Shown here: positions 42,712 to 56,956 of the stretch, in pieces
How positions within the stretch are numbered: the first letter of the stretch is position 1
How the letters are laid out: the number at the start of each line of letters is the position of its first letter
From: Mycoplasmoides fastidiosum
Lineage (GTDB): Bacteria; Bacillota_I; Bacilli_A; Mycoplasmatales; Mycoplasmoidaceae
NCBI RefSeq assembly: GCF_024498275.1
Contig: NZ_CP101809.1
Coordinates: 1-64,000, forward strand
Direction of reading: 5' to 3'
DNA: 64,000 bases
The notes under the pieces: model-generated
Seen by the model: the letters and a program-made list of their open reading frames with translations, nothing else
Told to the model about the DNA's origin: nothing
Database searches by the model: none
Program-made: the position numbers and the translations under genes

Positions 42712-43848
42712 ATGAAAAACCAATTATATTTTTTGAAGAAGAAGCCGTGAAATGAACTGAATTTTAAGTGAAAGTTGAATTGAAAAAAACTGGATTTAGA
42801 ATTATTTTATTTTGCTATTGTTTTAATTTGATCAACTTGATTTTTTAATAAAAGTGATTGAATGTATTTAGGTTTCATTCCGTTGTTCATGATAGTTTTA
42901 TATTACTTAAAACTCAAGTGAATGATGGTCATCATTATTACAAGCTTAGCAGTAGGAGTTGGCTATAGTTTATCACTATTAAGTATTAATCAAAATAGTT
43001 CTGTTTTCAACTGATTATGACCAAATAATCGTTTCCATAATGTTATTCTGAAATGAATGGATCAAATATACCATCAAAGATCAAGTGGAGAATTAGTAAA
43101 AATGCTAATTCTAAATGTTTATGATTACAAAACCGATATTTATGAAATTTTTCGGGATTTAAGCATTTTGCATTTAGTTGTTGTTAGTGGATTACATTTT
43201 CTTCTTTTAGAAAAAATAATTAAGAAAATTTTCTTTTTTAATAAAAATTTTGGGAATATAGCATCTTTTATTTTCATTGGTTTTTACTGAATTGTTATTG
43301 ATTTTAAATATTCAATGTTTCGAGTTATTTTGGCTGCATTTTTTAAAAAAGATAAACAAGATAATTTTTATGGTCATTGAGCCAAAGTGGCAATTAGTTC
43401 TTTGACGTTTAATCCCAAAATATTTTTAAGTTACAGTTTTCTTTTAAGTATGGGAATTATTTTCTTAATTAAATATATTGTCAATTTAAAATTACGTTCC
43501 AAAGTTTTAGGGTGATTTTTAATCAATTTTGTAATTTGAATTTTTGTAACAGCGATTTTTCTATCCATTACTAAAAGAATTTATTACTTTGCTATTTTTA
43601 ATAATTTTATTTTTTCTGGAATAATATTGGGGTTATATTTCTTTGTTTTTTTAACTTGATTTATAATTTATCTTATTCCCTTAATACAGAAAATAGTTGA
43701 ATTTTTTTTATGAGTTATTAATTTGATGCATTTTAATCGCATGTATTATTATGCTACTTTTTGAAACTCATGACATTCACAAGGATTAATTTTCTTTTTA
43801 TTCATTTTCTTGTATTTCATTTACTTATTAAATAAAAAATTTAATTAA
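42712..43848 (+). CDS. comEC: ComEC/Rec2-family competence membrane protein (short form)
   Basis: A 378-residue polytopic protein. The ComEC signature is seen as LSILHLVVVSGLHFLLL, followed by several helices typical of the Competence domain. The N-terminal OB fold and C-terminal metallo-beta-lactamase part of full ComEC are absent, giving the compact form common in mollicutes. ComEC forms the channel for single-stranded DNA uptake. The reading frame contains more than 20 TGA-Trp codons. It is followed 7 bases later by the broken holA. Confidence 0.8.
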
Positions 43849-43855
43849 TTTTTTT

Positions 43856-44820
43856 ATGATCAATTTATATTATTGTCTAGATCCTGGTGTTCTTGAAAGT
43901 TTAAAAGAAGATTTTGTTAGAGAAAATTTGAATTACCAAGTAATTTCTTGTGAAAGTTTTGAAAATTTATTCGGATCTTTAGAACAAAATAGTTTATTTG
44001 ATGCACCCGAAGCTTTTATTATTAATAATCCCATTTTTTTAACAAATAAATGAAAGGAAATGCGAGAAAAGGATAATGATAGCAAAAGTAATAATTTACA
44101 AATTGATCGATTTGTAAGAATTATGCAACATTTAAAAATGAGTAATATAAATGTTTTGATTTTAGTCTATAGTCCTAGTTTATTAACCAATAAAAGTATT
44201 AAAGGTTTATTAGATTTAGTAGATAATTCTGATCATAAAAAAGAAGTTTTAAACGCGCGTACTAAAAAAGCTTTTATTGATAATTTAATTAAAAAAATAA
44301 TGTGAAATTTGAAACGAATTTAAATAATTTAGTTTATGATTTTTTTCCAAAAGACGCTTTATTTATTCGTGAAATTTTTCATAAAATCGCATTCTTGAAA
44401 AGAAAAAAATATCAATGAAAGATTTACAACAACTAGTAGGCAATTACAAGGAACAAGATTTCTTTTTATTAATCGATTGATTATTGTCTGAAAAAAAGAA
44501 TGAATAGAAGTTTTTAACAATAAATGCACTAATTTAGAAGATGCTAAATTTTTGTTAAATATTTTAAATTATAAGGTTGAGGAATTATTTGCTTTTTATT
44601 TTTATAAAAAAGTATAAACAATATAATGAAAATAGCAGAATTAATGGGTCGTCCACCATATGCTTTAAATTCTTATGTAAAGATATATAATGATTTAGGC
44701 CCAAAATTAAGCGCTAAATTGGATAAAATTATTGTAAAATTATTTGATTACAATGTATCTATTCGTAAAAATGATGCAATTAGTGTTTTGGAATTGAAAA
44801 AGACATTATTGTCTTTTTAG
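43856..44820 (+). pseudogene. holA: DNA polymerase III delta subunit (holA) interrupted by four apparent -1 frameshifts
   Basis: The clamp-loader delta subunit opens the beta clamp. The protein can be followed through three reading frames in four steps: MINLYYCLDPGVLESLKEDF (43856 on), then KFETNLNNLVYDFFPKDALF, then MKDLQQLVGNYKEQDFFLLI, then WIEVFNNKCTNLEDAKFLLN, then MKIAELMGRPPYALNSYVKI to 44820. Each junction lies at an A-run (A7 near 44290, A7 near 44403, A7 near 44491, A6 near 44606) and each is repaired by one extra A. The span is 965 bases; adding four gives 969, exactly 323 codons. delta is normally essential, so sequencing error or slippage is as likely as true decay. Confidence 0.8.
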
Positions 44821-44843
44821 AACACTATGTTTGGAGGTAAACC

Positions 44844-46055
44844 GTGATCGCTAATGCAGTGATTAATCGTGAATACAACCGCCTAAAAAAATATTTAGAT
44901 ATTATCTTAAGCTCAAAATTAGTTGTTGATGATTTAATCAGAAAAAATGAACAATTAAAAAAAGCAATTACTCATTCATTAGACATTTTTTATTTTTTGT
45001 CAGACAAAAAAAATGATGTTGCTGAATTGGATGAATTTATTGCTAAATATAATGACATCGTCGGTTTAAAATATGCAGTTTCTAAAACTGTAAATTTCGA
45101 TGATGAATATGATCTAATTGATGATATTAATTATTTAAATACAGTTATTAAAAATCTTTATGGTTGTGACATTAATGATTTGCCTTCAAAATCTGATGCA
45201 CAATCTGAGTCAGAACCAGTTATTCAAGCAACAGAAGAGCCAAGAGTTTTTTCTAGAGCACAAAGCGTTCAAGATAATAAAACATTTGCTGGAAATGATA
45301 GTGATTTTTTAAATCCAGAACAAATGCGTGAAGCTTTGAACGAAACTGCTAAATCATTTGCGGCTCAACAAAGATTGCGAGCAGAAATTGAAAGTGGTAT
45401 TTTTTATATATATAAAACTAAACCTCGAGAAATTATATTTTTAAAATATACTTTATTTTTCTTGTTTAGTTTAATCTCATTATTAAGTATTGTTTTTTCA
45501 ATTTTAATTCTGGTTAATAATTCATCTAGTTTTTCTTTATCTTTAGATGATTATCAAAAAATTTTAGGATTAAATAGTGAACAAATTGCAAATTTGAGAA
45601 GCCGTTTAAATGGAGCAGATCAAATTCAATTAATACCAGTAACTTCATTGGTAGTTGGAATTATTCTTCTTTCTATTTCGCTTTTTTCTTTAACTAAAAT
45701 TTATCGAGATCTCTGAGGACAGCATAACGATAATATTAAATACTTTCTTTCAACAAGAATTTTGGCATTTATTTCAATTGGAATTTTAGTTATTTTTTTA
45801 TTTAACTCTCTTGAAAATTTCAGATCTATTTTTATTTTTTCATTACGAGGAAAAAATTATTTTGCTGAAAGCGCAAGTCTTAATGTCAAACTTCGCGATT
45901 TATTCTCTGCAATTTATTATATTTACATGATAATAGTGATTCTTTGTGCAGTTTGTATTTTATTGTTTGTCTCAGCAATTTTCTTGAATCCAAAACGAGA
46001 TGATGCGAAAATTCGGGATAGAATAAATACCATTTTATTCGAAATGAATCGTTAA
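44844..46055 (+). CDS. Hypothetical membrane protein, 403 aa
   Basis: Starts at GTG 44844, preceded at 5 bases by GGAGGT (44833-44838), one of the strongest ribosome sites in the window. The N-terminal 195 residues are soluble and helical (coiled-coil-like, with FIAKYNDIVG and a Ser/Glu-rich linker), then four membrane helices (about 200-225, 270-290, 310-328 and 356-380) form the C-terminal half. One TGA encodes Trp. No known family was recognised. It follows holA and precedes the ECF-type transporter gene. Confidence 0.75.
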
Positions 46056-46091
46056 ATTTTTCACTAAAAATAAAATATAGTTGGTGCTTGA

Positions 46092-47204
46092 ATGAATAAA
46101 AATTTAGCATTTCAAAAAAATAAAAAAAATTGAAGCAAATTTAAAAATAGGTATCTAATTAATCAAAAAATTAAGGGTTGAATTCAAGGTTTTGATCAAA
46201 GAATTACAGCCCTTTTTTTTATTCAAAAATATAATTTATTAAAAAGCAGAATTTTATTTAATAAAAATTTTGCCAAAATCATTCATTTCTTCTTTCCAAT
46301 TTTTCCGGCCAGTCCATTTCGAGTTATTTCTTACATGGTAATTTTGGCTGTATTAATTGCTATTCGCTTAGTTCTAGGTAAATTTTCTATTCCTTTAAGT
46401 TCATTTGGCACTAGAATTTCTTTAGCTTGAATTCCGGTTTTTGTAATTGGTTGATTTTATGGTCCAATCTATGGATTTTTATTTGGATGAGTTACTGATT
46501 CTTTAAGTTATTTGATAACTGGAGGAACATGATATTACCTCTATGCTTTACAAGAGCCAACTGTTGCATTATTTTCAGGAATAATCGGTAGTCTATCTCG
46601 AATTTTTCGAAATTCAGAAAAAATATGAATCCATCTAGTTATTCAACAAATATTGTTCATTACTTTTTTAAGCATTTCTTATGGCTATATTATTTGGTGA
46701 TTTAATACTCAAGAGCCTAATTTCAAAATAAACTGATTTAATCAAGGATTATTTGTTACTAGTTTAGTAGCTTTATCAGTTTTCTTTTTGATTTTTGAAG
46801 CAATTGTGTTTTACACTTATTTCAAACGAAGAAAAATTTTATTAACTTTTCTTTATGCTTCAATCATTTACACATCAATGATTTTTTTATGGTCTTTTTT
46901 ATTAGGACCAAAAATTGCTATTATGTATTATCAATTTTTAAATAATGGGCGAACCCCAGAATTGATTAATCAGTATGGACCTGTTGTTTACTTGATTCCG
47001 CGCATTTTGCGTGAAACAATTTTCACTCCAATCCGTACTTCAATTCTAACTTTAGTCATTTTTGTTTTGACTCCCATTTTCGAAAAAACATATAATCAGT
47101 TTAAAAATTCATACTACATGAACCAAATTTCAGAATTTCAACCTAATCTAAATCTGAAATTAACATCTATTGATCAAGATTCAGGTAGACAGAACCCTAA
47201 ATAA
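46092..47204 (+). CDS. ECF transporter S-component-like protein (possibly folate or riboflavin)
   Basis: A 370-residue membrane protein with six or more helices. The block GTRISLAWIPVFVIGWFYGP then IYGFLFGWVTDSLSYLITGG resembles the conserved region of FolT/RibU-type S-components, in which a helix-loop ends in GPxxGxxxGxxxDxL. The S-component binds a vitamin and delivers it to the shared EcfAA'T module, which is not in this window. N-terminal extension of about 75 basic residues is longer than most. Many TGA-Trp codons. It ends with a short polar tail (SIDQDSGRQNPK). Confidence 0.6.
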
Positions 47205-47269
47205 AATAAAGGTCTTTTTTAGAGTATAATTAAAAGCTAGATATCTTTTTTTGGATAAATTTGAAGTAT

Positions 47270-47854
47270 ATGATTAAACAACAGTCACAAAAGAACGAAA
47301 GATCGTTTTTTCTTACTATTACTGATATAACTTTTCGCAGTTTTATCGGCCTTTTTTTAGGAGCATTTATTTTGTTTCTAATTTTGGCTATTCTTTATAA
47401 TTTGCAAGTTTATGTAAACTTTGCTTTTTACACCGCTTTAGGATTAGTTGTTTTTCTGATTGGTTATTTTTTATTACTAATCTGAAATTCTCGAAAAATC
47501 AGAGCAACAGAAGAAACAATTGATCAACGTTTAAAAATTAATTTAATTATTGGCATTATCAGTACAGTTTTAGCCTATTTCATTATTGCTTGGCTATTAA
47601 TGATTTTTATCGGATCTTTTAACGGATTTGGCATTACTTTCGCAAGTAACAATCAAGTTTTAGCCTTGACTAGTGACCCATACACTACAAAAGTAATTGG
47701 TTTCATTCTTTTTTATGTATTTGTAACTTTATCTTTACTAATCTTTATTACTTATACCGGATACTTAAGATTTAAAGACAAAGCCAACTTTACCTTTAAT
47801 GCTCGTCGTAAAATGGTTGAAAAAGTCCGAAGCGAAGCACAAAAACGTGTATAA
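47270..47854 (+). CDS. Hypothetical four-helix membrane protein, 194 aa
   Basis: Starts at ATG 47270 (MIKQQSQKNERSFFLTI); a TTG three codons upstream is possible but lacks a better ribosome site. Four hydrophobic helices (about 20-42, 48-68, 88-110 and 140-160) are connected by basic loops, with a basic C-terminus RRKMVEKVRSEAQKRV. One TGA is Trp. No family recognised. It lies 32 bases before a soluble hypothetical gene, with which it may form a unit. Confidence 0.7.
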
Positions 47855-47886
47855 ACTTTTTAAGTAAATTCCCAGATTTTTAAATT

Positions 47887-48657
47887 ATGAAAAATATCAA
47901 AATTACCGCACCATTCATTTTAAAAAGAAAAGATCAAGAAAAAACAGTTGATCCGAATGATACTGTTGCTGCTTTAGTGCAAAAACAAGAACTTTCAAAA
48001 AAACGTAACCGAGAATTATACGAACGTTTTTCTGGACATTTAGGCACTCCAATTTACACTGAACCCCGTTATGAAGATAATTTTAAATCCGTTAAAGATC
48101 TTCATTTTGAAAGAAATTTACAACAAAATTTAGCTCAACAAAGATTAAGTTTACAACATGAAATCTTAGAAATTACTAGCAATGCTCGAATGAAAGTTCA
48201 GTTCAAAGGCAAAGACAACAGAATCGCAGAATCTTCATTTCATGGCAAATTGCCACCAAAACTTGATTTAGATATAATTAAAAATTTTGAAACCAATTAT
48301 CAAGAATATAGTGAACTTTCTAAATTAGACGAAAGTATCTTGGGTCAAAAAATTAGTTATCGAGTTTATGAAAACTATGAAACCAGTGAGTTAGAATTAG
48401 AATCATTAAAAGCTAAAGGTTTACAAGAAAGAGATATTATTCGTGATAAAAAAGGACGTATCTTAATTCCTAAAGATGTCTTTTTAAAATACGGTAAACC
48501 TAATTTTAGTTATGAAACTAAATACATTTCTAGTGGCAACTATGAATTTAGTTTGCCTAACTACAAAAAAAGCTTAATTGAAGACGGTGGCCGTACTTTA
48601 TTTCCAAACACTAAGGCTGAATCTTTCAAAGAAACAAAAGTTGAAGAAAAAGAATAA
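47887..48657 (+). CDS. Hypothetical soluble protein, 256 aa
   Basis: Highly charged (Lys, Glu) with no signal or membrane segment and no TGA. It has ELYERFSGHLGTPIYTEPRY and two segments DKKGRILIPKDVFLKYGKPN and KSLIEDGGRTLFPNTKAESF, but no family could be named. A terminator follows. It shares orientation with the four-helix protein upstream and may function with it. Confidence 0.7.
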   Translation: MKNIKITAPFILKRKDQEKTVDPNDTVAALVQKQELSKKRNRELYERFSGHLGTPIYTEPRYEDNFKSVKDLHFERNLQQNLAQQRLSLQHEILEITSNARMKVQFKGKDNRIAESSFHGKLPPKLDLDIIKNFETNYQEYSELSKLDESILGQKISYRVYENYETSELELESLKAKGLQERDIIRDKKGRILIPKDVFLKYGKPNFSYETKYISSGNYEFSLPNYKKSLIEDGGRTLFPNTKAESFKETKVEEKE

Positions 48658-48673
48658 AAAATTTAAAAAATGA

Positions 48674-48715
48674 AAAAAATATCTTGTGGACTTCCACGAG
48701 ATATTTTGTTTTTTA
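48674..48715 (+). terminator. Terminator before the DEAD-box helicase
   Basis: AAATATCTTGTGG pairs with CCACGAGATATTT (one wobble), 4-base loop, followed by TTGTTTTTT. Confidence 0.85.
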
Positions 48716-48722
48716 ATCTAAT

Positions 48723-50075
48723 ATGAAAAAAGCGCAGTGAAAATTAACAAATAATCAACTGGTTGATGAATTAATTAAAAATAAATTTTTATATCCTAAT
48801 CCAGCTCAGATTGAAATCTTTGATAACCTCAACAGAAAAAATAACAGTATCCTTGTTGCACCAACAGGAACTGGAAAAACAATTAGTCTTTTAATTTTCT
48901 TAATTGATTATCTATTAAAAAAACCTGATCAAAAAGCTTTTTTTGTTTTCCCTACTAAAGAACTCATTCAGCAAGTTTTCGATGTTGCAAAACAATTAAA
49001 CTTTACTAAATTAATTAAAGTAGTTATTTTAAATAAAACAACCAAAATTGAAAATTTAATTCAGAAACATTTAATTTTAGCCACTCCTGAGCGTTTGAAA
49101 GTTTTTAGTAAAGAGATTAAAAACCATTTACAAAAATTTCGACTTGTTTTAGCTTTAGATGAAGTGGATGTTTTAATTGAAATGGGTTTTCTGAATGATA
49201 TTCAGTTTTTCATTAAAGAAAATAGAGGTTTAATCACGAAAAAAATTGCAGCCTCAGCTACTATCCCCAAGGGCTTAATGCAACAGTTAAAAATTTGATT
49301 CAAAACTTATGAATCATTAATTTTTAATCAGAAAAAAATTACCGAATCCAAACATTATTATTTAATTACTCGACCCGAAAAGAAAAATAATGATCTATTA
49401 GTTATTTTAGATTATTTGAATACTTTAACTGGGTCAATTGTCTTTTTTAATACAAAAAAAGAATTAGAATCAGTTCACCAATGAGTTGTTCAAAATTCAC
49501 AATTTCGTCCGATTTTATTTCATGGAGAAATGCAAGAACGCGAACGAATTCAAGCTATGAATTTAATTAATCATCGCAACATAGTGACTATTTTTGCTAC
49601 GGATTTATTAGCACGAGGAATTTCAATTAAACATTTACAAATGGTTATTAATTATGAAATGCCCAAAGATAATGTTTGATACATGCATCGATCAGGTCGA
49701 ACTGGTCGATATAATCAGCCAGGAAAAATTATCTCATTAGTAACTGATAATGAATTTAACATTATTAATCACTTAACTAAAAAAGATATTAAATTTTACG
49801 AAGCTAAACTGAATAATAAAAAAATTGTTTTTAAAGACCAAACTTTTAAAAAAATAAAAATTAATGAAAATTTAGAAACAGAGATTAAACAGATTATTGC
49901 TAAAGCTCCTAAAAAAATTAAACCAAATTATAAAAAGAAAATAAAAGTTCAAATTAAAAAAGCTAAAACTAAAGCAAAACGTCAAGAAATTGAAAAAAAC
50001 ATCAAGAAGAAATTAATTGATAAATGAAAAGAAGAGTCGCGAATTAAACGAACAACTAAAGAAAAAAATGGCTAA
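48723..50075 (+). CDS. DEAD-box RNA helicase
   Basis: A 450-residue superfamily II helicase. Motifs: Q-like PNPAQIEIFDNL, motif I VAPTGTGKTIS, Ia FPTKELIQQV, Ib ATPERL, motif II LALDEVDVLIEMGF (DEVD in place of DEAD), motif III SATIP, motif IV IVFFNTKKE, motif V TDLLARGISI, motif VI MHRSGRTGRY. The C-terminal tail is very basic (Lys-rich, about residues 375-450) and probably binds RNA. A TGA-Trp lies 17 codons before the stop. Its stop overlaps the start of the next membrane protein (TAATG). Likely ribosome assembly or mRNA decay role; exact subfamily unclear. Confidence 0.9.
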
Positions 50076-50539
50076 TGAAATTATTTTATTCATACCGATA
50101 TTTAACTAAGTTTATCTTATTGAATTGTTATTTAATTTTATTAATGGTTGCAATCGTATTAGACTTAACACAACTTCGTGGAGCAACCACTTTTAGTTAT
50201 TCACTGATTTTTTCAACAATTTTTAATTTAATGAGTTATTGATTAAATGAGCGTATTCATTACAAAACGTTTCAAAATTTTCAAAAAGAAATTAGAACAA
50301 ATCAAGAAAATGAAATTACAAAAAAAATAGTTAAAACTAAATTATTTCTTGTTTATTTCCTAATTATTTTAATTGCAATAACTGGTTTGTGATTTGGTAT
50401 TTTAATTAATTACTTAGTCAATAACAACATTTTTTCGATCCTTTTTATTATTTTAGGGATTGTTCCAAACCAATTAGCTTACCTCTTTAGCATCTTCATT
50501 ATTTTTTTGGAAAAGTTTGTGATTAGGTATAAATTATAG
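50075..50539 (+). CDS. Small membrane protein preceding the ATP synthase operon (atpI-like)
   Basis: A 154-residue protein with four membrane helices (about 10-30, 38-58, 93-115 and 122-145) separated by a charged loop (NERIHYKTFQNFQKEIRTNQEN). It overlaps the helicase stop by one base. Position immediately upstream of atpB matches AtpI or the equivalent mycoplasma gene. Sequence likeness to AtpI cannot be shown; the size and topology fit. Two TGA are Trp. A hairpin lies between it and atpB. Confidence 0.55.
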
Positions 50540-50571
50540 AAAAAAGGTATAAAATACTTTATTAGTTTTAG

Positions 50572-50599
50572 AAAAGAATTCGCAAATTTGAATTCTTTT
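50572..50599 (+). promoter_or_regulatory. 10-bp perfect stem-loop just upstream of atpB
   Basis: AAAAGAATTC (50572-50581) and GAATTCTTTT (50590-50599) with an 8-base loop GCAAATTT. It ends 16 bases before the atpB start and beside the ribosome-site candidate GAGAAAG. No T-run follows, so this is more likely a translational or mRNA-stability element than a terminator. TATAAA-like promoter sequence lies upstream near 50549. Confidence 0.5.
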
Positions 50600-50615
50600 G
50601 AGAAAGCGTGATTTT

Positions 50616-51428
50616 ATGAATAATTCACCACAATTTGGCAAATATGCAACGCAACCAACCGAACATATTTGGAGTTTTATTGCTGTCACAATTTTTGTTT
50701 TAGGTGTCGGGATTTATTATTATCTCTCCATTAAAAAATTAAAAACAACTGAAGTACCTAGAGGTTTGGCTTTTTTTGTTTTACTTTATATCGATTGAGT
50801 TCGCAATACAGTTGTGGATATGTTAGGTAAAAGGTATGAAACATTTACCTGATATTTTTTATATATTTTTACAATTCTGTGATCATCTAACTTGATTGGT
50901 ATTGCGGGATTAGAATCATTAGGAAGTTCATTTACAGTGCCGTTGTCATTGGCTCTGATTTGTTTTTTTGGAACTTTTTATTTTGGAATTAAATACCAAA
51001 AATGACATTATTTAAATGAATTCACAACTAAAATTGGTTATAAAAAGTGAAAAATTCCAATTCCTGATCCATTAAAATGGATTGGTAAACTAAGCCAAAA
51101 TTTCTCTTTGATGTTTCGTTATTGGGGAAATATGTTTGCTGGCTCAATTATTTTAGGTGCTTTATACGAATTAATTGTTAACAATTTTGTTGGTCAAAGA
51201 TTTGGTTATTTAGGAGCAACAATTTCTGGATTTGTGGTTTTTCCATTGCACATGTATTTTGATATGGTGCCAGGATTAATTCAACCATTAATCTTCATGA
51301 TGTTAACTTTGTCATACTGAACAACAGAAGCGAATATGTCAGCTGAGCAAATGAATGAAGTGCCAAAAAGAATTCAATCAAAACGTTTCTTCAGTACAGA
51401 ATCGTTAATGATGCCAGATTTTATTTAA
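50616..51428 (+). CDS. atpB: ATP synthase F0 subunit a
   Basis: A 270-residue membrane subunit with the proton half-channels. The essential Arg is in SLMFRYWGNMFAGSIIL, matching the conserved RLxGNxxAG motif. The last helices (LIQPLIFMMLTLSYW) are also typical. ATG 50616 is chosen over the in-frame TTG 50598 because it follows the ribosome-site-like GAGAAAG. TGA codons are Trp. First structural gene of the ATP synthase operon. Confidence 0.92.
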
Positions 51429-51458
51429 AGAATTAATAGAAAATTATTGAAAAAATAA

Positions 51459-51806
<348 letters not shown>

Positions 51807-51838
51807 AAGTCATTTAGACCAAAGTGGTGACATAAATT

Positions 51839-52414
51839 ATGCAAAATTTTTTACCCAATTTATTGCAACAAGCACAAGCAACTATTATGGCTGAACAGAA
51901 CGAATCTGTTTTAGGTGGAGATAATTTCTTTAAACAAATTATTCCTAATGTTTGGATTCTAGTTGCCCATATTTTCAGTGCAATTGTTGTTATTTCGGTT
52001 ATCATTTTTTTAATTTGACGGCCAACCAGAATGTATATGGAAAGACGTCGTAAATTATTGAATGAAAATATTGAATCAGCTGATCGTGATCGTAACGAAG
52101 CAGCTCAAAATTTAGCTGAGATTAAAAAAGAACGCTTAGAAACCCAAAAAACCATTAGTGATTTACTTTATCAATCTAAAAAAGATGCTGAAGAAATTAC
52201 CAACAAGACTTTGACAGAAGCAAATAATAAAGCAAAATTAATTCATGAAGATGCTTTAAGACAAGCTGAACAAATTAAAAAATCTACTCAACAGGATTTA
52301 AAAGATGAAGTTTCCACATTAGCGTTAGCAATTGCAAGCAAAATTATTTCTAAAGATGCTAACAATGAAGCCAATCAAAAATTCGTGGATGAATATCTAG
52401 ATTCATTAAATTAA
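51839..52414 (+). CDS. atpF: ATP synthase F0 subunit b
   Basis: A 191-residue stator subunit with an N-terminal extracytoplasmic stretch of about 36 residues, one helix (about 38-60, VWILVAHIFSAIVVISVIIFLIW), then a long charged coiled coil to the C-terminus. In many mycoplasmas the b subunit is a lipoprotein; no lipobox Cys is seen here. One TGA is Trp. The start at 51839 follows AAGTGGTG. Confidence 0.9.
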
Positions 52415-52422
52415 TTATCACA

Positions 52423-52974
52423 ATGAGAAAACGTATTTTATTGTTTAAGCAATTTGCTGAAGCAATTATTAGTTTTTTTGCAACTAAGCAAGAACTAGAA
52501 AATCTTTCCAAACAAAATTATCAGGTTTTAAAATTACTTGAAAAAAATGTTGAATTAATTAATTTATTTACTGATTTGTCAGTTGAGTCAAAGCAAAAAA
52601 TTAATTTTTTAGATCAACTTTTAAGGGTTGAGCCATATGATCTTAACTATGTGAATGGCTTAAAATTTTTTATTGACAGTGGATATAGTTATTACTTTTT
52701 AGATTTAGTACAGACTATTGATGCAATGGTTTTAGAACGGTTGAATATTCAAGTGGTGCAAGTGCAATCTGCTTATGAATTAAGTTCAAAACAAAAAAAT
52801 AAACTAGAAACTGGTTGAACTAAAAAATACAACCAACCATTAGTCTTTCAGTATACTGTTATTCCTGAAATGGTTTTAGGCATTAGTGTACGAATCAATG
52901 ATTATGTTGAAGACTATTCGTTAAATTCCCAACTAAATAACTTGAAAAAAGAAATTAAAAAAATTAATCCTTAG
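52423..52974 (+). CDS. atpH: ATP synthase F1 subunit delta
   Basis: A 183-residue stator-stalk subunit (OSCP family). The N-terminal helical bundle and the C-terminal strand segment, [18 protein letters not shown], fit the IDPSLIGGxxVRxGD type motif. One TGA encodes Trp (ETGWTKKYN). It lies 8 bases after atpF and 11 bases before atpA. Confidence 0.88.
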
Positions 52975-52985
52975 GAATCATTTTT

Positions 52986-54542
52986 ATGGCTAATTCAAAT
53001 TTGAAACTAGACCAATACAGTAGTGTCATTCGTAAACTAATTGAAGACTACAAAAAAGAAAAAATTTCTGATGAAACTGGTGTGGTCATCAGTAATGGTG
53101 ACGGGATTGTTACGGTTGGCGGATTAAAAGAATGTTTATTAAACGAATTGTTAGAGTTTGATAACGGTATTTTAGGAATTGCTTTTTCACTACGATCTGA
53201 TGTTGTTGGAGTGATCATGTTGAATGATTACATTGACATCGTTGAAGGTAGTTTGGTGAAAAGAACTCGTAAAGTGGTGAGTGTTCCTGTGGGTGATGCC
53301 TTATTAGGACGAATTGTTAATGCTCTAGGTCAGCCAATTGATGACAAGGGTGAATTAAAAACTGAATTATATTCACCAATTGAAAAAATTGCGCCCGGAG
53401 TAATGGCGCGAAAATCAGTTGATCAACCGTTAGCAACTGGTATTTTGAGTGTTGATGCCATGTTTCCGATTGGTCGAGGCCAGCGGGAATTGATTATTGG
53501 CGACCGACAAACCGGAAAAACCGCTATTGCTCTAGATGCCATTATTAATCAAAAAGGTCAAAATTGTTTGTGTGTTTATGTAGCAATTGGCCAAAAAAAT
53601 TCCACAATTGCGCAAGTTATTAATACTTTAAAACTTAATGGAGCAATGGAATACACAACTGTAGTTGCGGCTTCAGCTTCAGATTTGCCAGCTTTAAAAT
53701 ATATTGCTCCGTTTGCGGGTGTTACAATTGCAGAACACTGAATGCATGCTGGTAAGGATGTTTTAATCATCTATGATGATTTATCAAAACAAGCAATTGC
53801 TTATCGCACCCTTTCACTGTTATTACAATTACCACCCGGAAGAGAAGCTTATCCCGGAGATGTTTTCTATTTACATTCTCGATTACTAGAACGCGCGGGT
53901 CGTTTAAATAAAGAGAATGGTGGGGGATCAATTACAGCTCTACCAATTATTGAGACTCAAGCCGGAGACATTTCAGCTTATATTCCTACCAATGTAATTT
54001 CCATTACTGATGGACAGTTGTTTACCAAATCCAGTTTATTTAATTCTGGTCAACGTCCTGCTATTGATACTGGACTATCCGTTTCTCGGGTGGGTTCAGC
54101 TGCGCAAATTGCGGGAATTCGTAAATTGAGTGGTTCATTAAAATTGGATTTAGCTCAATATAATGAATTAAATGTTTTCTCCCAATTTGGATCTGACTTA
54201 GATGAAAATACTAAAAAAATTCTTGAGCATGGTGAAAAAACCACTTTAATGTTGCGACAAACTAATAATCAACCATACGAACAAGTCGATGAAATTTTAT
54301 TACTTTATTTAATTCAAAACCGCTTCATCAAATTAGTTCCTCTGCATGAGATTCAGGGATTTAGTGCTTTTGCCATTAAAGAATTCAAAAAGACTAAAAT
54401 TCGTCAAGCTTTGATTCAAAATTCAGAACTGAGTCCAGAAAAACTAAAAGTTTTAAAAGCGTTTAGTCGTAGTGCCTTAGAAAATTATGCTAAAACAGTG
54501 GAATCATTTAAATTAAGTTCTGATGAATTAGCTAATCTTTAG
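52986..54542 (+). CDS. atpA: ATP synthase F1 subunit alpha
   Basis: A 518-residue subunit of the catalytic hexamer. The P-loop is GDRQTGKT (about 172); the signature [17 protein letters not shown] and the [18 protein letters not shown] region are present. TGA at 53739 (Trp, AEHWMHAGKD) is required. It carries the non-catalytic nucleotide site. It lies in canonical order between delta and gamma. Confidence 0.97.
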
Positions 54543-54553
54543 GGTGAAAATTC

Positions 54554-56916
<2,363 letters not shown>

Positions 56917-56956
56917 TTGATACAAATAATTGGTTTAATTCACAAGGAATATTATT

